From Pelagibius sp028280305 (GTDB lineage Bacteria > Pseudomonadota > Alphaproteobacteria > Kiloniellales > Kiloniellaceae): 64,000 nt of DNA. Positions within the stretch are counted from its first letter, which is position 1. Each line of letters opens with the position of its first letter. The notes below the pieces were generated by a model. The model saw nothing but the letters and a program-made list of their open reading frames with translations. It was not told where the DNA came from and ran no database searches. Positions 8,478-16,655 of this stretch are shown here, one piece after another. The stretch is from assembly GCF_965233615.1 (NCBI RefSeq), contig NZ_OZ247495.1, one strand, 5' to 3'. Position numbers and translations under genes: made by a program.

Positions 8478-9407
8478 GTGGACAGGCGAAACTGCATTCT
8501 GGTCGGCGTGCCGGTCGATAGCGGGAAAAAGCGGAAGGGCTGCCTGATGGGGCCCGATGCCTACCGCACCGCGCGCCTGGCCGAGACCGTTGCGGAACTG
8601 GGACACACCGCCGACGACTGGGGCAACGTGACGCCGCAGGACGAAGGCGACCATGGCTGTGCCAACGAGCTCGTCCATTCTTTGTCGGAGACGGTTGCCT
8701 GGGCTAAGGCGGTGAGCGGCGTTGCAAAGCGGGCGGCGGCGAAAGGTTTCCCGATTTTTCTCGGCGGCGACCATGCGCTTTCCATGGGCACGGTCCACGG
8801 CATCGCCGCCCATGCGCTGGAACAGGACCGCCCGCTGTTCATCCTCTGGCTCGACGCTCATACCGACCTGCATACGCCGATGACGACGGACTCCGGCAAC
8901 CTGCACGGCACGCCGATGGGCTATATCTCCGGCCTGAACGGCTTCGATGCCTTTCCGCCGATGCCCAAGGCGGTGCCAGAGGAAAACATCTGCATGATCG
9001 GTCTGCGCTCCGTCGATGCCGTGGAGAAAGAGACACTGAGGGACAGCGCGATTTCCGCCATCGACATGCGCATGATCGACGATCACGGCATCGCCAAGCC
9101 GCTTTCGGTTTTTCTGGAGAAGGTCGCCGCGGCCAACGGCCTGCTGCACGTCTCCTTGGACGTCGATTTTCTCGACCCGACCATCGCGCCGGCGGTGGGC
9201 ACCACGGTGCCCGGCGGCGCCACCTTCCGCGAGGCTCATCATGTGATGGAGATGGTCTATGAATCCAACCTTGCGGCCTCCCTGGACCTTGCCGAGTTGA
9301 ATCCCTTTCTGGATGAGCGCGGCCGTACCGCTTCTCTCATGGTCGATCTGACTGCCTCGCTGCTCGGGCGCCGGGTGTTCGACCGCCACACGCCCGATTT
9401 CTCCTGA
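8478..9407 (+). CDS. rocF: Arginase
   Basis: A 309-residue ureohydrolase that hydrolyses L-arginine to ornithine and urea. All manganese ligand motifs are present: GGDHALS (His about 99), DAHTDLHTP (about 124-132) and SLDVDFLDP (about 226-234). The C-terminal LDLAELNPFLDERGRTA segment is also typical of arginases rather than agmatinases. The start is GTG with AGGA 10 nt upstream. It is the first gene of an operon with ornithine cyclodeaminase (10-bp gap) and an NhaC-type antiporter. It is a cytosolic enzyme supplying ornithine to the next gene product. Confidence 0.93.
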   Translation: MDRRNCILVGVPVDSGKKRKGCLMGPDAYRTARLAETVAELGHTADDWGNVTPQDEGDHGCANELVHSLSETVAWAKAVSGVAKRAAAKGFPIFLGGDHALSMGTVHGIAAHALEQDRPLFILWLDAHTDLHTPMTTDSGNLHGTPMGYISGLNGFDAFPPMPKAVPEENICMIGLRSVDAVEKETLRDSAISAIDMRMIDDHGIAKPLSVFLEKVAAANGLLHVSLDVDFLDPTIAPAVGTTVPGGATFREAHHVMEMVYESNLAASLDLAELNPFLDERGRTASLMVDLTASLLGRRVFDRHTPDFS

Positions 9408-9417
9408 AGGGCCAACC

Positions 9418-10473
9418 ATGACCGCCCCCCAACCTTCGCACCTGGCCTTCGTGCCCTTCGTCAGTGTCGAGAACATGATGAAGCTGGTCCATCACATCGG
9501 TGTCGAGTCGATGCTGCGCGATCTTGGCGACTACATCGAAGAAGACTTCCGGCGCTGGGAACTCTTCGACAAGACGCCGCGCGTTGCCTGCCATTCTGAT
9601 GAGGGTGTGATCGAACTGATGCCGACCTCGGATGGTGAAGTCTATGGCTTCAAGTACGTCAACGGTCACCCGAAGAACATCCACGACGGCCTGCAGACGG
9701 TCACCGCTTTCGGACTGCTTGCCAGGGTCGGGACCGGTTATCCGGTATTGCTCAGTGAAATGACGGTACTGACCGCGCTGCGCACCGCGGCGACCTCGGC
9801 GATGGTGGCCAAGCATCTGGCGCCCAAGGGCGCGCGCTGCATGGCGATGATCGGCAACGGTGCACAGTCGGAGTTTCAGGCGCTGGCGATGAAGGCGATC
9901 TGCGGCATCGACAACGTCCGGCTTTACGATATCGACAGCCGGGCGACGGAAAAGGCGATGCGGAACCTTGACGGGTTTGGCATCGGCATGACCGCCTGCA
10001 GGACGCCGGAAGAGGCGATGGAGGGCGCGCAGATCATCACCACCTGCACGGCCGACAAACAGTTCGCGACCATCCTGACCGATAACATGATCGGTGCCGG
10101 GGTTCACATCAACGCCATCGGCGGTGACTGTCCCGGCAAGACCGAACTGCATCGGGACATCCTGTCGCGCTCCACGGTCTTCGTGGAATACCCGCCGCAG
10201 ACCCGCATCGAAGGCGAGATTCAGCAGATGCCGGCTGACTTTCCGGTCACCGAGATGTGGCAGGTGATCAACGGCACCGCGCCCGGCCGGGTGAGCGACA
10301 ACCAGATCACGCTGTTCGACGGCGTCGGTTTTGCCATCGAGGACTTCTCGGCCCTGCGCTACGTCTGGGGGCGGATCAAGGGTACCGGTTTCTATCAGGA
10401 TCTCGACATGGTCGCCGATCCCGACGACCCGCGCGATCTCTTCGGCATGCTCTTGCGGTCGAAGACGCAATAA
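9418..10473 (+). CDS. arcB: Ornithine cyclodeaminase
   Basis: 351 residues, mu-crystallin/OCD family. It converts L-ornithine to L-proline and ammonia with NAD+. Seen in the sequence: the N-terminal block 'FVSVENMMKLVHHIGVESMLRDLGDYIEEDFRRWELFDKTPRVACHSDEGVIELMPTS', the nucleotide-binding stretch CMAMIGNGAQSEFQALA (about 141-157), the GGDCPGKTELH substrate loop (about 237-247) and the DGVGFAIEDFSALRY C-terminal segment. With arginase upstream it gives a two-step route from arginine to proline. Length and motifs match the Agrobacterium-type enzyme. Confidence 0.93.
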   Translation: MTAPQPSHLAFVPFVSVENMMKLVHHIGVESMLRDLGDYIEEDFRRWELFDKTPRVACHSDEGVIELMPTSDGEVYGFKYVNGHPKNIHDGLQTVTAFGLLARVGTGYPVLLSEMTVLTALRTAATSAMVAKHLAPKGARCMAMIGNGAQSEFQALAMKAICGIDNVRLYDIDSRATEKAMRNLDGFGIGMTACRTPEEAMEGAQIITTCTADKQFATILTDNMIGAGVHINAIGGDCPGKTELHRDILSRSTVFVEYPPQTRIEGEIQQMPADFPVTEMWQVINGTAPGRVSDNQITLFDGVGFAIEDFSALRYVWGRIKGTGFYQDLDMVADPDDPRDLFGMLLRSKTQ

Positions 10474-10496
10474 AGACTTCACTAATATAAAAGAAC

Positions 10497-10530
10497 GGAG
10501 TCACACTCGCCGGCAGCGAGAGACGACTCC
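10497..10530 (+). other. Intercistronic hairpin between ornithine cyclodeaminase and nhaC
   Basis: Nested inverted repeats: outer GGAGTC (10497-10502) / GACTCC (10525-10530) and inner CTCGC (10506-10510) / GCGAG (10516-10520). The structure is followed by seven A residues and then the GGGGGAAA ribosome binding site of nhaC. There is no T-run on the plus strand, so it is more likely an mRNA processing or stability element than a terminator. Function inferred only. Confidence 0.4.
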
Positions 10531-10548
10531 AAAAAAAGGGGGGAAACT

Positions 10549-11982
10549 ATGAAAACGGATGTTCCGCAGGGGGCACGGCTGCCGCACCTCTGGGAGGCGA
10601 TCATTTCGCTTTTCTCGCTGGTCGTCGGGATCAGCATTTCCATCGTGGTCTACGGTCTGGATCCGCAGATCCCAATGCTGCTCGGCGTTATCGTGTCCAG
10701 CGTTGTGGCGCTGCGCTGCGGCTTTTCCTGGCAGAACATCCAGAACGGTATGGTCCGCGGTATTACAAATGCCCTGCCGGCGATGATCATCCTGCTGGTG
10801 GTCGGTATTCTGATCGGCGTTTGGATTCTGGCCGGCGTGGTGCCGACCTTGATCTACTACGGCCTGCAGTTCATGTCGCCGTCGATCTTCCTACCGGCGA
10901 CGCTTCTGATCTGCGCCATCACCTCCCTGGCCACCGGCACTTCCTGGGGCACGGCGGGGACCATCGGCGTCGCTTTGATGGGGATCGGTGCAGGTCTTGG
11001 TTTCCCGCTGCCTATCGTCGCAGGTGCGGTGCTTTCCGGCGCGTACTTCGGTGACAAGATGTCGCCGCTGTCCGACACCACCAATCTGGCCCCGGCCATG
11101 GCCGGTACCGATCTGTTCACGCATATTAAGCACATGTCCTACACCACCGGCGTGACCTTCGCGCTGACGCTGGTGATCGAGATTGTGCTGGGTCTGAACT
11201 ATGGCGGCAGCGGCGGTGACTTGGCGCGCATTCAGACCGTGCTGGCCACTCTCGACGCCAACTTCACCATCAACCCTGTGCTGCTGTTGCCGCCGCTGGT
11301 GGTGCTCTTCGTTTCCTATAAGAAAATGCCGGCCATTCCCGGCATTACCCTTGGTGTGCTGGCCGGTGCGGTCTGTGCCATCGGCCTGCAGGGCGCTGAC
11401 TATGAAGCTCTGGCGAACGCCGCCTATGGTGGTTTCGCCTCCGAGACCGGGATCGAGGATGTCGACTCCCTGCTCAGCCGCGGCGGACTGTCGTCCATGT
11501 TTTTCACCATCAGCCTGATCATCGTGGCGATGATGTTCGGCGGGGTGATGGAGCGCACCAGCCAGTTGAAGGTGATCGCCGACACAATCCTGCAGTACGC
11601 TAAGTCGACGGGGTCGTTGATCACCTCCACGGTGTTGACCTGCATCGCCGCCAACCTGATCCTCTGCGATCAGTACATGGCCATCGTCATGGGCGCGCGG
11701 ACCTACGCCCCGGCTTATCGCGAGCGCGACCTTGCCCCGGAGAACCTGTCTCGCGCAGTGGAGGATTCGGCGACGGTGACAGCCAACCTGGTGCCATGGA
11801 ATTCCGGCGGTGCCTTCCAGGCCGCCACCCTGGGCGTCGCCACCATCGCCTACCTGCCGTTCAACTTCTTCTGCTGGATGTCGCCCATCGTGACTATCAT
11901 CTTCGGCGTCATGGGCTGGACTATCAAGAAACGCGCACCGGAGGAGGGCGAGGCCGCCCCGGCGACGAGCGCTGCGGAGTAG
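10549..11982 (+). CDS. NhaC-family Na+/H+ antiporter-type transporter
   Basis: 477 residues with about 11-12 hydrophobic segments. Signature blocks of the NhaC/MleN family are present: TSLATGTSWGTAGTIGVALMGIGAGLG (about 124-150), GAVLSGAYFGDKMSPLSDTTNLAPAMAGTDLF (about 160-191) and the C-terminal DQYMAIVMGARTYAPAYRERDLAPENLSRAVEDSATVTANLVPWNSGGAF. It sits in the inner membrane. Its place behind arginase and ornithine cyclodeaminase suggests it moves an amino acid or amine (arginine, ornithine) in exchange for Na+/H+, or handles the pH load; some family members are malate/lactate exchangers. The substrate is not visible from sequence. Confidence 0.88.
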   Translation: MKTDVPQGARLPHLWEAIISLFSLVVGISISIVVYGLDPQIPMLLGVIVSSVVALRCGFSWQNIQNGMVRGITNALPAMIILLVVGILIGVWILAGVVPTLIYYGLQFMSPSIFLPATLLICAITSLATGTSWGTAGTIGVALMGIGAGLGFPLPIVAGAVLSGAYFGDKMSPLSDTTNLAPAMAGTDLFTHIKHMSYTTGVTFALTLVIEIVLGLNYGGSGGDLARIQTVLATLDANFTINPVLLLPPLVVLFVSYKKMPAIPGITLGVLAGAVCAIGLQGADYEALANAAYGGFASETGIEDVDSLLSRGGLSSMFFTISLIIVAMMFGGVMERTSQLKVIADTILQYAKSTGSLITSTVLTCIAANLILCDQYMAIVMGARTYAPAYRERDLAPENLSRAVEDSATVTANLVPWNSGGAFQAATLGVATIAYLPFNFFCWMSPIVTIIFGVMGWTIKKRAPEEGEAAPATSAAE

Positions 11983-12143
11983 GGCAGTCGAGGTTTCCTG
12001 ACGGACAGCAAGTGCCTCAACGGCGAGTTGCGATGCCGACGCCGGAAATGAGGGGACTATGTAGCGGGGAAGATCGAATAGGTTTTATATTCCTAAGGCC
12101 TATGCAGTAAGGGCTCTGTTCTTGGCCGGGAGGGGGCGGCGTC

Positions 12144-13550
12144 TTGGCGACGACTAAAGAAATTGAACAGGAAGAACAGCGGCGCTGGAAACCCCTGCCC
12201 GAGTGGTCAGCAGTGAAATGGCACGATGGCTTGGTGACGCGCGAGTTTGTCACGCAGGAACAAGAGGAAGCTCTAGAGGCCAACGCCATACACGCAGTCG
12301 CCAGGTTTGTTGCTGAGCAGGTGCCCTACTATCAGGACTTGTTCAAACGGCTTGGGATAAGCGCCGACGATATTCGTCGGCCTGAGGACCTCTTGAAGCT
12401 GCCGGTTCTGACTCGATCGGATGTTCAAGAGCACAAGGCATCTTTATGCGCGCGAGCCCTTCCAGAAGGGCAGCGCGTTGCCTCAATGGTCAAGACTTCG
12501 GGCAGCACCGGCCAACCGGTCGAGGTCTACCATTCCTCCCGCAGCGCGATGATGTTCCCCATACTGAAGCAGCGCCAAATGCGTTGGGCGCGGATCGACC
12601 CGATGGGGCGGATTGGCATGATCCGGCCGCCCAAGGACCTGCCGAGGGGCCCTGAGGGAGGTCTTCTCGAAGAAGGTGAAACCTGTGAACGCGACACCTG
12701 GTCTGTGCAGGTTGGACCGTACTTTCAGACCGGGCGCCTGGTCGGCTTTTCGAACAGAAATGACGTCGACCGGCAGGTGGACTGGGTGGAAGAACAGCGG
12801 CTCGACTATCTTCTTGGACATGCGGCGGAACTGGAACACCTGGCTTTCGGTTTTCAGGACCGTCAGCCTCCGGAGGGGCTTCGGGGAATTTTCGCTATCG
12901 CCCAGCAGCTTGCGCCGGAGATGCGGCAGCGGATCGAGAGGACCTTCTCGCTTGATGTGCAGGAGAATTATGGCTTCAACGAGATTGGGATCGTTGCGAC
13001 CCGTTGCGTGGAAGGCGGGCGTTATCATGTGAATGCGGAACACTGTCTGGTCGAGATTGTCGATGATGACGGTTATCCCTGCGCGCCGGGTGAACGAGGA
13101 CATGTCGTGACGACTACCCTGGTCAACGCGGCGATGCCGCTGATCCGCTATGATTCCGGCGATTTGGCCGAAGCGGTTGGCGGGCCCTGTCCCTGCGGGC
13201 GCAGTCTTCCTGCCTTTGGTGACATCCACGGGCGCTATCGGCGCCTGCTAGACCTGCCGTCCGATACCTTCAGATATTGGAACGCGCTGAGGACAGCCTT
13301 GGGAGATCTGCCCGAGAATCTCTCGAAACCGTTGCGCCAGTACCAGTTACACCAGTATCGGGACGGCAGCTACGAACTGCGTATTGTGACCGCCGGTGCC
13401 CTCCCGGCCGCCTTCTCAGAGCGTGTTCAAGCCGTTTGGGCCGCCGCTGCAAGCGATCCACCGTCATTGGCAATACGGGTTGTTGATGAGATCCCGCGGC
13501 CTCGCGGCGGCAAGTTTCAGGATTTTACCTCCGATTTCTCGCCAACTTGA
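12144..13550 (+). CDS. Phenylacetate-CoA ligase (PaaK)-like adenylate-forming enzyme
   Basis: 468 residues of the PaaK/CapK branch of the ANL superfamily. Visible motifs: P-loop-like TSGSTGQPVEVYHSSRS (about 117-133), ENYGFNEIGIVATRC (about 273-287, A5-type motif), and PLIRYDSGDLAEAVGGPCPCGRSLP (about 332-356, with a possible zinc-binding CPCG). It activates an aromatic or fatty carboxylate as an acyl-AMP, probably for CoA ligation. No paa genes flank it, so the substrate is unknown. The start is a TTG preceded by a GGGAGGGGG ribosome binding site. It is followed by the aroG leader in the same orientation. Confidence 0.8.
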   Translation: MATTKEIEQEEQRRWKPLPEWSAVKWHDGLVTREFVTQEQEEALEANAIHAVARFVAEQVPYYQDLFKRLGISADDIRRPEDLLKLPVLTRSDVQEHKASLCARALPEGQRVASMVKTSGSTGQPVEVYHSSRSAMMFPILKQRQMRWARIDPMGRIGMIRPPKDLPRGPEGGLLEEGETCERDTWSVQVGPYFQTGRLVGFSNRNDVDRQVDWVEEQRLDYLLGHAAELEHLAFGFQDRQPPEGLRGIFAIAQQLAPEMRQRIERTFSLDVQENYGFNEIGIVATRCVEGGRYHVNAEHCLVEIVDDDGYPCAPGERGHVVTTTLVNAAMPLIRYDSGDLAEAVGGPCPCGRSLPAFGDIHGRYRRLLDLPSDTFRYWNALRTALGDLPENLSKPLRQYQLHQYRDGSYELRIVTAGALPAAFSERVQAVWAAAASDPPSLAIRVVDEIPRPRGGKFQDFTSDFSPT

Positions 13551-13668
13551 AAACACGCTGGGCTAAGCGAAACGGCTCCTTGCTTAGCCGCCGCAACCTG
13601 GAATCCATGTTCTTCACCGCAAAAAAAAGCAGGTGACAGGGCAGGCGAGGCCGTGTATTCGAAAAGGC

Positions 13669-13749
13669 ATGACTAACCCGTTCGCCACGTTTTGGTACTT
13701 TTTTAGCTATCCGGGCCTTCAGGCGGACGGAGGGGAACGTATGGTCTGA
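13669..13749 (+). CDS. Aromatic-rich leader peptide of the aroG attenuator
   Basis: A 26-codon open frame (ATG 13669, TGA 13747-13749). Residues 5-14 read FATFWYFFSY: four consecutive aromatic codons then Phe again, 7 aromatics in 10 codons, covering Phe, Trp and Tyr. It ends 28 bp before a perfect terminator hairpin, which ends 34 bp before the aroG ATG. This is the arrangement of a transcription attenuator in which slow decoding of aromatic codons prevents termination. The ribosome binding site is weak (AAAAGG directly before the ATG). Too short to be called by standard gene finders. The role is inferred from architecture. Confidence 0.85.
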   Translation: MTNPFATFWYFFSYPGLQADGGERMV

Positions 13750-13777
13750 ATTCAGCAGATCGACCAAGAACCGAAGC

Positions 13778-13804
13778 AACCGCCAGCGCTCTGGCGGTTT
13801 TTTT
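13778..13804 (+). terminator. Attenuator terminator upstream of aroG
   Basis: Perfect 9-bp stem AACCGCCAG (13778-13786) / CTGGCGGTT (13791-13799) with a CGCT loop and a run of seven T (13798-13804). It lies inside the transcribed leader between the aromatic-rich peptide and aroG. The segment CCGCC (13780-13784) can instead pair with GGCGG at 13722-13726, and GGCGG can alternatively fold back on CC/GCC at 13711-13717. This gives mutually exclusive pause, antiterminator and terminator hairpins. Confidence 0.85.
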
Positions 13805-13838
13805 GTGGCCGCCGGGGGCGAAACAAAGGAACCCGACG

Positions 13839-14930
13839 ATGCCAAATCTGGCCCCAAGACTGACAGATGACCTTAGAATTCGCGAGATACGCGAGCTGGT
13901 TTCACCAGAGACCCTCCTGAGCGAAACCCCCCTGACCAAGACTGCCGCCGGGACGGCGCGTTCCGCCCGTGCCGCGATCCACCGGATCCTTAAGGGCGAT
14001 GACGACCGCCTGCTGGTGGTTGTGGGCCCCTGTTCGATCCATGACCCGGTGGCGGCAATGGACTACGCACGCCGCCTGGCTGGCCTGCGCCATGCCCTGG
14101 CCGACCGGCTGGAAGTGGTGATGCGTGTCTACTTCGCCAAACCGCGCACCACCGTCGGCTGGAAGGGCCTGATCAACGATCCGCACCTCGACGGTTCTTT
14201 CGACATCAATACCGGCCTGCGGCGGGCGCGAAAGCTGCTGGCGGAAATCAACGAACTGGGCGTTCCGGTCGGTTGCGAATTCCTGGATGCCACGGTGCCG
14301 CAGTACATTGCCGATCTGGTCGGCTGGGCCGCCATCGGCGCCCGCACGACGGAAAGCCAGGTTCACCGGGAACTGGCCTCTGGCCTTTCCTGCCCGGTCG
14401 GTTTCAAGAACAGCACCTCGGGCGATGTGCAGATCGCCATCGATGCCGTCCACTCAGCCGCCCATCCGCATCATTTCATGGCGGTCACCAAGAACGGCCG
14501 TGCGGCGATTGCGGCGACGCAGGGCAACCCCGATTGCCACATCATCCTGCGCGGCGGCGTCCGACCGAACTACGACGCCGCCTCCGTCGAGGCCGCCTGC
14601 CGCGCGGCCGAAGCCTCCGGCCTGCGGGGCCACGTTATGATCGATACCAGCCACGCCAACAGCGGCAAGAAGCCGGAAAACCAGCCGCTGGTGGCGGCCG
14701 ATGTCGCTGCCCAGATTGCCGCTGGCGACGGGCGCATCACCGGGCTTTTGATCGAAAGCAATCTGGTCGCCGGGCGCCAGGACCTGAATGCAAGGCCGCT
14801 GACCTATGGTCAATCGGTTACGGACGGCTGTATCGACTGGGATACCTCGGTCAGGGTTCTTGAGAATCTAGCCGATGCAGTGGGGGCCCGTCGCCGGACC
14901 GTTGCCGGGCGGCTCGCGCTTGCTGTGTAG
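13839..14930 (+). CDS. aroG: 3-deoxy-7-phosphoheptulonate (DAHP) synthase, class I (AroG type)
   Basis: 363 residues. Catalyses PEP + erythrose-4-phosphate to DAHP, the entry step to phenylalanine, tyrosine and tryptophan. Motifs: VVGPCSIHDP (about 66-75), KPRTTVGWKGLINDP (about 103-117), EFLDATVPQYIADLVGWAAIGARTTESQVHRELASGLSCPVGFKNST and IDTSHANSGK. The ATG at 13839 has AGGA 8 nt upstream; earlier in-frame codons lie inside the terminator and are rejected. An N-terminal extension (about residues 1-40) corresponds to the region that carries feedback control in E. coli AroF/G/H. The leader upstream indicates attenuation by aromatic amino acid supply. Which amino acid inhibits the enzyme cannot be told. 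Confidence 0.95.
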   Translation: MPNLAPRLTDDLRIREIRELVSPETLLSETPLTKTAAGTARSARAAIHRILKGDDDRLLVVVGPCSIHDPVAAMDYARRLAGLRHALADRLEVVMRVYFAKPRTTVGWKGLINDPHLDGSFDINTGLRRARKLLAEINELGVPVGCEFLDATVPQYIADLVGWAAIGARTTESQVHRELASGLSCPVGFKNSTSGDVQIAIDAVHSAAHPHHFMAVTKNGRAAIAATQGNPDCHIILRGGVRPNYDAASVEAACRAAEASGLRGHVMIDTSHANSGKKPENQPLVAADVAAQIAAGDGRITGLLIESNLVAGRQDLNARPLTYGQSVTDGCIDWDTSVRVLENLADAVGARRRTVAGRLALAV

Positions 14931-15531
14931 GGTTCTACCCATGTTTTCCTGGCGCTGGGTAGCGCTCGACACAGGCGGCAAGGTCTCGCATTGACCTCGG
15001 CACGCTACCGAGCCAGTCTAATCAATAGCTTAGTCTACAACGGCCGAAAGTCAGGAGAATTGGCATGGCTGTTGCTAAACGATCAGCAGCGTAGCCATGC
15101 CGGAGCGCAGAATTCTGGTGTGCGCACGATAAAAAAACGGGAGGAAACCAGTGAAGACATGTTTGATTGCCATGGCGGGCGCCGTGGCTTCCCACTTGAT
15201 CGTGTGTGCCGGGCCGATCCCATCCTAGAGCGCAAAGATGAGCCTTGCAGGGCGATCATCGCAAGTTCGGGGAAGAGAGGCGAGGCAACTGCGCCGCCGC
15301 GGGCAGAACACTGTCATGGGATGATGGCTGTGCGGCCTTCTTCAAAACACCTTGAATGAAAAGGTCTCCGGAGGCTTGCCGAGTTCTGGCATCTTCTCCA
15401 CTTGGGGGAGAACGTCGGCTGCAAACGCAGTTCGTCTTGAATTCTGAAGCCGGAAACCTAAAACATAAGCCGATTGTATCAATCACAACGCTCAGCTTAC
15501 AGGCCGAGCAAACCAGTACAGGGAGTTGAAA
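14931..15531. other. 600-bp intergenic region between aroG and the TRAP operon
   Basis: Apart from a possible 25-codon mini-frame (15151-15228, listed separately) I see no convincing gene. Open frames here lack ribosome binding sites and coding-like codon use. A nine-codon frame from ATG 15064 has a fair GGAGA site but is too short to support. The region presumably carries the promoter of the TAXI-TRAP operon; no unambiguous -35/-10 pair stood out. Confidence 0.5.
15151..15228 (+). CDS. 25-codon signal-peptide-like mini-ORF, possible gene remnant
   Basis: GTG start preceded by a strong GGGAGGA site at 15140-15146. The frame encodes a Lys at position 2, then an Ala/Val/Leu-rich hydrophobic stretch (CLIAMAGAVASHLIVCAG), then stops. 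This resembles the first 25 residues of an exported solute-binding protein and lies about 300 bp before a real one. It may be a decayed paralogue start, a leader peptide or chance. Low confidence. Confidence 0.25.
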   Translation: MKTCLIAMAGAVASHLIVCAGPIPS

Positions 15532-16512
15532 ATGAAATTCACGGTAATCACCGGCGCTGCCGTCGCCATGGCCCTCACTGCAACGACGGCCTTTGCCCAG
15601 GACCGTGCAGGCTGGCCAGAGAGCTTTACCGTTGGTACGGCCTCGCAAGGCGGGACGTACTTCGCCTACGGTTCGGGCTGGGCCAACCTCGTCGCGGAAG
15701 AGCTGGGCATTTCCGGCGGTGGCGAGGTCACGGGCGGCCCCATGCAGAACATGGCCTTGGTTCACACCGGCGACGCGGCCTTCGGCATGACGACAATGGG
15801 TCCTGCGGCGGAGTCGATCCAGGGTACGAACCCGATCGCCCCGGGCCTGCAGATGACCAACGCCTGTGCCATGTTCCCGATGTATCAGACACCGTTTTCG
15901 ATCACCGCTCTGTCGTCGTCCGGCATCTCCTCCGTCGAGGACATTCCCGACGGCGCGCGCATTGGTTTCGGCCCCGCGGGTTCGACGTCTGACACTTACT
16001 TCCCGCGTATGATGGAGACCCTCGGCGTCAACTTCGACCGTCGCAACGGCGGCTGGTCGGATCTGGGCGGCCAGCTTCAGGACGGCCTGCTTGATGTGAT
16101 TGCCTTTGCCGCCGGCGTGCCGGTACCGGCGGTCAGCCAGCTTGAAGTGCAGACCGACGTGAACATCATCGAGTTTACGGCGGAGGAACAGTCAAAAATC
16201 CTTGAGACCTTCCCCGTGTCCTCCTTTGACATTGCGGCCGACACCTACACCACCTTGAACAAGGACGCACGGTCGGTCTCCATGTGGAACTTCGCGATTG
16301 CCAACTGCGACCTGCCGGAAGACTTTGTCTATGCCGTGGTCGATGTGGTGATGTCCGACAACGACAGGATGGTCACCATCCACCGTGCCGCCCGCTCCAC
16401 CCTGCCCGAGAACTGGGACAAGAACGAGGTCATGAAATGGCACCCGGGTGCGGCCAAGTGGTTCAACGAGAATGGCGCCTCAATCGCCGGTGAAATGGTC
16501 CATGGCGGCTAA
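15532..16512 (+). CDS. TAXI-family TRAP transporter solute-binding protein
   Basis: 326 residues, periplasmic. A signal peptide with cleavage near AFA-QD (about residue 22) is followed by the TAXI pattern 'FTVGTASQGGTYFAYGSGWANLVAEELG' and repeated allocation of the two lobes (GPAGSTSDTYFPRMMETLGVNFD). It captures a substrate for the fused permease encoded downstream. Known TAXI substrates include glutamate and alpha-ketoglutarate, but none can be assigned here. GGGAG 6 nt before the ATG fixes the start; a TTG two codons earlier overlaps the ribosome binding site. Confidence 0.92.
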   Translation: MKFTVITGAAVAMALTATTAFAQDRAGWPESFTVGTASQGGTYFAYGSGWANLVAEELGISGGGEVTGGPMQNMALVHTGDAAFGMTTMGPAAESIQGTNPIAPGLQMTNACAMFPMYQTPFSITALSSSGISSVEDIPDGARIGFGPAGSTSDTYFPRMMETLGVNFDRRNGGWSDLGGQLQDGLLDVIAFAAGVPVPAVSQLEVQTDVNIIEFTAEEQSKILETFPVSSFDIAADTYTTLNKDARSVSMWNFAIANCDLPEDFVYAVVDVVMSDNDRMVTIHRAARSTLPENWDKNEVMKWHPGAAKWFNENGASIAGEMVHGG

Positions 16513-16536
16513 GCCGGCTGCCTGGTAGCGGAAAAT

Positions 16537-16565
16537 GGGCCGCCTCGCTCTGAGCGAGGCGGCCC
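16537..16565 (+). terminator. Strong hairpin between TRAP binding protein and permease genes
   Basis: Perfect 13-bp stem GGGCCGCCTCGCT (16537-16549) / AGCGAGGCGGCCC (16553-16565) with a CTG loop, followed by TCTTCTTTA. Such intercistronic hairpins commonly cause partial termination or protect the upstream mRNA, giving more binding protein than permease. The T-run is weak, so partial termination is the better reading. Confidence 0.75.
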
Positions 16566-16655
16566 TCTTCTTTAGCCGTGACCTTATGCGGGCAATAAAC
16601 GTTAGTATGCTGGAATCGTGCTGGCAGACTAACGATAAGAAAAGGGGAGGGTGCC

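Noticed and set aside
13561..13589. Inverted repeat GGCTAAGC/GCTTAGCC after the PaaK-like gene as a terminator
   Set aside because: Loop is 13 nt and there is no T-run; it may be a hairpin but termination is not supported.
14991..15359. 122-codon frame between aroG and the TRAP operon
   Set aside because: Poor codon use, no ribosome binding site, no similarity to any family I know.
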